From Reyranella sp. (GTDB taxonomy: Bacteria > Pseudomonadota > Alphaproteobacteria > Reyranellales > Reyranellaceae), in contig JAUXRT010000016.1 of assembly GCA_030681635.1 (NCBI GenBank), forward strand, positions 1 through 7,617: a stretch of 7,617 nt of DNA. Reading direction: 5' to 3'. This document shows, piece by piece, positions 5,895-7,617 of this stretch (within the stretch, counting starts at the first letter, position 1; each line of letters starts with the position of its first letter). A program made the translations under genes and the position numbers. The notes under the pieces are model-generated. The model did no database searches. It saw only the letters and a list, made by a program, of their open reading frames with translations, and was not told the DNA's origin.

Positions 5895-6317
5895 GCAAGA
5901 GGGATTCAATTTTCAAGCATGGCTTCGCGATCTCGCAGCTTGATCCGCCCGAGGTTTGCCAGAAATGTCCTTGCCCTCCAGTCAGAGGGCGCGAGGAATG
6001 CCGGGCGCCCGATGCGCCCGATAGCCACGTGTGCAATGGGTAGTGGTAGAGCGCACACGTGTTGTCAGGTCACACCGGAATCACCCGGCATTCCCCGCGC
6101 AATGGTTTACGGCTTATACGTGATCTCCCCGGCGAGCCATGCACTTTTGCCACCGTCGCCCGCGCCGCCTGAAGCTGCGAACTTGACACCAGCCTGGGGG
6201 TGTCAGAACCACACGATTTCATCGTCCACTTCAGGCGCTCTGGTCAGAAGCACCCTCCGCGTCCACCGCCTCCCCGTCCCGCGCTGGTGACCTTGCGCAA
6301 CGCCCCTTGTGTCCAGA
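5895..6317. repeat. non-coding, strongly foldable region, probably a large dispersed repeat
   Basis: No reading frame here looks real; the frames present are rich in Arg, Ser and Pro and match no family. Many inverted repeats are seen: GCCCTC/GAGGGC (5973-5990), a long helix of GCG-A-GGAATGCCGGG (5991-6005) with CCCGGCATTCC-C-CGC (6084-6098) that encloses CACGTGTGC/GCACACGTG (6026-6034 with 6053-6061), and GCCTGAAG/CTTCAGGC (6167-6174 with 6229-6236) enclosing TGACACC/GGTGTCA (6184-6190 with 6199-6205) and ACGAT/ATCGT (6213-6225). From memory, very similar DNA recurs in Bradyrhizobium genomes and is often mis-annotated as short ORFs containing SEGARNAG- and GPHDF-like strings. The strand of any RNA is unknown. 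Confidence 0.55.
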
Positions 6318-6336
6318 AAGTCTGGCAGAATGTGCG

Positions 6337-6365
6337 AACGGGCGGTTGCGCACCAACCGCCCGTT
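6337..6365. repeat. 12-bp perfect stem-loop in the IS left flank
   Basis: AACGGGCGGTTG (6337-6348) and CAACCGCCCGTT (6354-6365) form a perfect 12-bp stem with the 5-base loop CGCAC. A smaller hairpin CCAGA-AAG-TCTGG lies just before it (6313-6325). It may be the 5' stem of the element's non-coding RNA, or an IS-end structure. Confidence 0.6.
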
Positions 6366-6494
6366 GCCGGAACTGAGCCCGTAATGCCCCTAAGCGAATA
6401 GAGCCTGTTTCAGAGCGAGGGACAGCTCCGGTGTCTTCCTCAACCCGAACAGTTGCAAGGGCTTCGAGCCCGTACCGCGCAAGGAAGGGAGTGG

Positions 6495-7457
6495 ATGATG
6501 GCACAGAATGTTCAGATTGTCGTGGGTATTGATGTGGCTAAACAAAAGGTGGATGCGTGCATTCGCACGCTATCGCAGCGGAACACCTTTCCAAACATCG
6601 CACAGGGTCACCGCAAGATGATTGCCTGGCTTCACAAGCACAAGGTGAACAAGGCAGTTATGGAGGCGAGCGGCGGCTATGAGCGGGACTGGGCCAGGGT
6701 GCTGCGGCTGGCCGGCATCGAGGTTCGGATTGTCGATCCCAAACGGGTCCGCAGCTTTGCACTGTCGGCCGGACGGCTGGCCAAAAACGATACGATCGAC
6801 GCCGAGATGATCGCCTGGTTCGCCGAGACATTTGGCGAAGCGCCGAGCCAAACCCACAATGCCGCGCATGAGGAGTTGGTGGCGCTGGTGAAAGCGCGCA
6901 AACGTCTGGTCGATCTCAAGATCCGCCTGCAAAGCCAGGACGAACATGCGCCATCTGGCTTGGTTCAGAAGGCCCATGCCCGCGTCTTGAGGAGCCTGGC
7001 CGCCGAAATTACCAGGCTTGAGGCTGCAATCTCCGCCAAGGTCAAGGCCACGCCGGAGTTTGCCGAGCGCGCCGACATCATCGAGAGTGTGCCGGGCCTG
7101 GCCGAAACGACATCGGCGATTCTCATTGCAGGAATGCCGGAGCTCGGACAGGTGGGCGACGAGATCGCGGCGGCATTGACAGGCCTCGCCCCTTATGACG
7201 ACGATAGTGGAAAGCGGCGCGGCGAGCGCCACATCAAGGGGGGCCGCCGCTGGGTCCGCAATGCCATCTACATGCCATGTCTCGGCGCAGCCACCCAGAA
7301 TAACCCGGTGCTCAAGGCCTTCTATCAGCGCCTGATTGCCAAGGGAAAGGAGCCGAAGGTTGCTCTCGTCGCCTGCATGCGCAAGCTGATCATCATCCTC
7401 AACGCCATGATCGCACGCCGGCAGAAATGGGATCCCAGCCGTTACGCACTGAACTGA
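6495..7457 (+). CDS. IS110-family transposase (DEDD recombinase)
   Basis: The protein has 320 residues and appears intact. The N-terminal RuvC-like DEDD domain shows VGIDVAK with Asp13, MEASGGYE with Glu57, and KNDTIDAEMIAWF with Asp99 and Asp102. A helical linker follows (about 125-190), and then the C-terminal Tnp20 domain: ESVPGLAETTSAILIAGMPELG, AALTGLAPYDDDSGKRRG with the presumed catalytic Ser238, and KGGRRWVRNAIYMPCLGA. IS110 recombinases insert using a bridge RNA encoded in a flank of the element. Two tandem ATGs (6495, 6498) follow AAGGAAGGGAG at 6481-6491; the second has better spacing. The 5' codons (ATT, AAA, GTA-poor but AT-richer) are less GC-rich than the neighbouring chromosomal genes, which fits a mobile origin. 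Assignment to the IS110 or the IS1111 subgroup is not certain. Confidence 0.95.
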   Translation: MMAQNVQIVVGIDVAKQKVDACIRTLSQRNTFPNIAQGHRKMIAWLHKHKVNKAVMEASGGYERDWARVLRLAGIEVRIVDPKRVRSFALSAGRLAKNDTIDAEMIAWFAETFGEAPSQTHNAAHEELVALVKARKRLVDLKIRLQSQDEHAPSGLVQKAHARVLRSLAAEITRLEAAISAKVKATPEFAERADIIESVPGLAETTSAILIAGMPELGQVGDEIAAALTGLAPYDDDSGKRRGERHIKGGRRWVRNAIYMPCLGAATQNNPVLKAFYQRLIAKGKEPKVALVACMRKLIIILNAMIARRQKWDPSRYALN

Positions 7458-7458
7458 T

Positions 7459-7497
7459 CGAGCGCACCTCACTGCGCTCGGTCCTCGACCGAGCGCA
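7459..7497 (+). terminator. hairpins just after the transposase, possible terminator or IS-end structure
   Basis: TGCGCTCGGTC (7473-7483) and GACCGAGCGCA (7487-7497) form a perfect 11-bp stem with a 3-base loop, 15 bp after the stop. CGAGCGC at 7459-7465 can instead pair with GCGCTCG at 7474-7480, so two hairpins compete for the same arm. No T-tract follows, so rho-independent termination is only possible, not shown. Confidence 0.45.
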
Positions 7498-7617
7498 TGC
7501 CAAGCCAACAGACCGGGGAACGGACGGGGTCAAGGCCGTCAGCCGCCGAAGGCGGGGGCGCGCTTCGCGCCAGCCTTGAGGCCGGCCGATCACCGGTCTA
7601 CTTCAGCACAGTTGCTC
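7498..7617. other. non-coding 3' flank with nested helices, candidate structured RNA
   Basis: No credible gene is present. Helices nest in order: AGACCGG (7510-7516) with CCGGTCT (7593-7599), inside it TCAAGGC (7530-7536) with GCCTTGA (7573-7579), and inside that two hairpins, CCGCC-GAA-GGCGG (7543-7555) and GGCGCG-CTT-CGCGCC (7557-7571). IS1111-type members of the IS110 family carry their guide RNA downstream of the transposase, so this is a candidate. It could equally be an unrelated chromosomal palindromic repeat. The window ends before its limit is clear. Confidence 0.4.

Larger units (their letters stand above)
6318..7497 (+). mobile_element. IS110-family insertion sequence, ends approximate
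   Basis: The element is centred on an intact IS110-family transposase. IS110 elements usually lack clear terminal inverted repeats and target duplications, so the ends cannot be fixed by eye. The left limit is set where the sequence stops resembling the remembered upstream repeat (after the CCCTTGTGTCCAG near 6303-6315). The right limit is set provisionally at the hairpin after the stop codon; the element may run on into the foldable DNA up to about 7600. The 170-odd non-coding bases before the gene are a suitable size for an IS110 left end encoding a bridge RNA. Confidence 0.5.

Noticed and set aside
6030..6061. tRNA-like string TAGTGGTAGAGCGC
   Set aside because: It resembles a D-arm, but no T-arm GGTTCGA box, anticodon arm or acceptor stem is found around it; it is the loop of the CACGTGTGC hairpin.
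5817..6290. 157-residue open frame in the intergenic region
   Set aside because: Composition and motif-free sequence match the over-annotated products of a dispersed non-coding repeat; dense RNA-like inverted repeats explain the region better.
6453..6494. TTG start giving a 334-residue transposase
   Set aside because: ATG 6495/6498 has a good purine-rich ribosome site and matches the usual IS110 N-terminus just before VGIDVAK.
6449..7615. Direct repeat ACAGTTGC at 6449-6456 and 7608-7615 flanking the transposase
   Set aside because: An 8-base match between two flanks of this size is expected by chance about half the time and the left copy lies close to the gene; not taken as IS boundaries.
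1..7617. CRISPR array, defence island, toxin-antitoxin, rRNA or tRNA genes
   Set aside because: No spaced direct repeats, nuclease/helicase genes or RNA-gene signatures were found; apart from the IS and repeats the genes are standard amino acid biosynthesis.

Overview
The window looks like a chromosomal segment of an alphaproteobacterium of the Bradyrhizobium/Rhodopseudomonas group. The evidence is the high GC content with strong third-position G/C, a SAM-II riboswitch in front of metX-metW, the gene order chorismate mutase-hisC-tyrC, and intergenic palindromic repeats of the kind that litter Bradyrhizobium genomes. This is inferred from recognised families and memory of related genomes; no database was searched.

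Layout. Positions 2-481 (+) hold the 3' part of an alpha/beta hydrolase. A cluster of five short palindromes (484-594) separates it from a convergent methionine operon on the minus strand. Read in its own direction, that operon has a promoter (2642-2614), a SAM-II aptamer (2603-2543), an intrinsic terminator (2531-2498), metX (2452-1259) and metW (1262-594, overlapping metX by GTGA). The aptamer, a duplicated CAGGCCGGG and the terminator form a plausible SAM-controlled off switch. Between the divergent metX and aromatic operons lie two inverted palindromic repeats (2672-2774) and a 16-bp perfect palindrome (2777-2792).

The plus strand then carries an aromatic amino acid operon. It encodes an AroQ-type chorismate mutase with an unusual C-terminal extension (2830-3681), a HisC-type aminotransferase (3721-4818) and the prephenate/arogenate dehydrogenase TyrC (4815-5756, GTGA overlap with hisC). 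Together they can take chorismate to prephenate and on to tyrosine, with HisC also serving histidine synthesis.

From 5757 to 6494 there is no credible gene. The stretch holds a MITE-like element of about 131 bp (5764-5894) and then about 420 bp of non-coding sequence with long-range and local helices that look like a large structured repeat. An IS110-family transposase (6495-7457) follows. Both of its flanks contain foldable non-coding DNA, either of which could encode the element's guide (bridge) RNA. No defence system, CRISPR array, tRNA or rRNA was found. The most interesting items are the attenuator architecture at metX, the degenerate P-protein-like chorismate mutase, the structured repeat, and the two guide-RNA candidates around the transposase.
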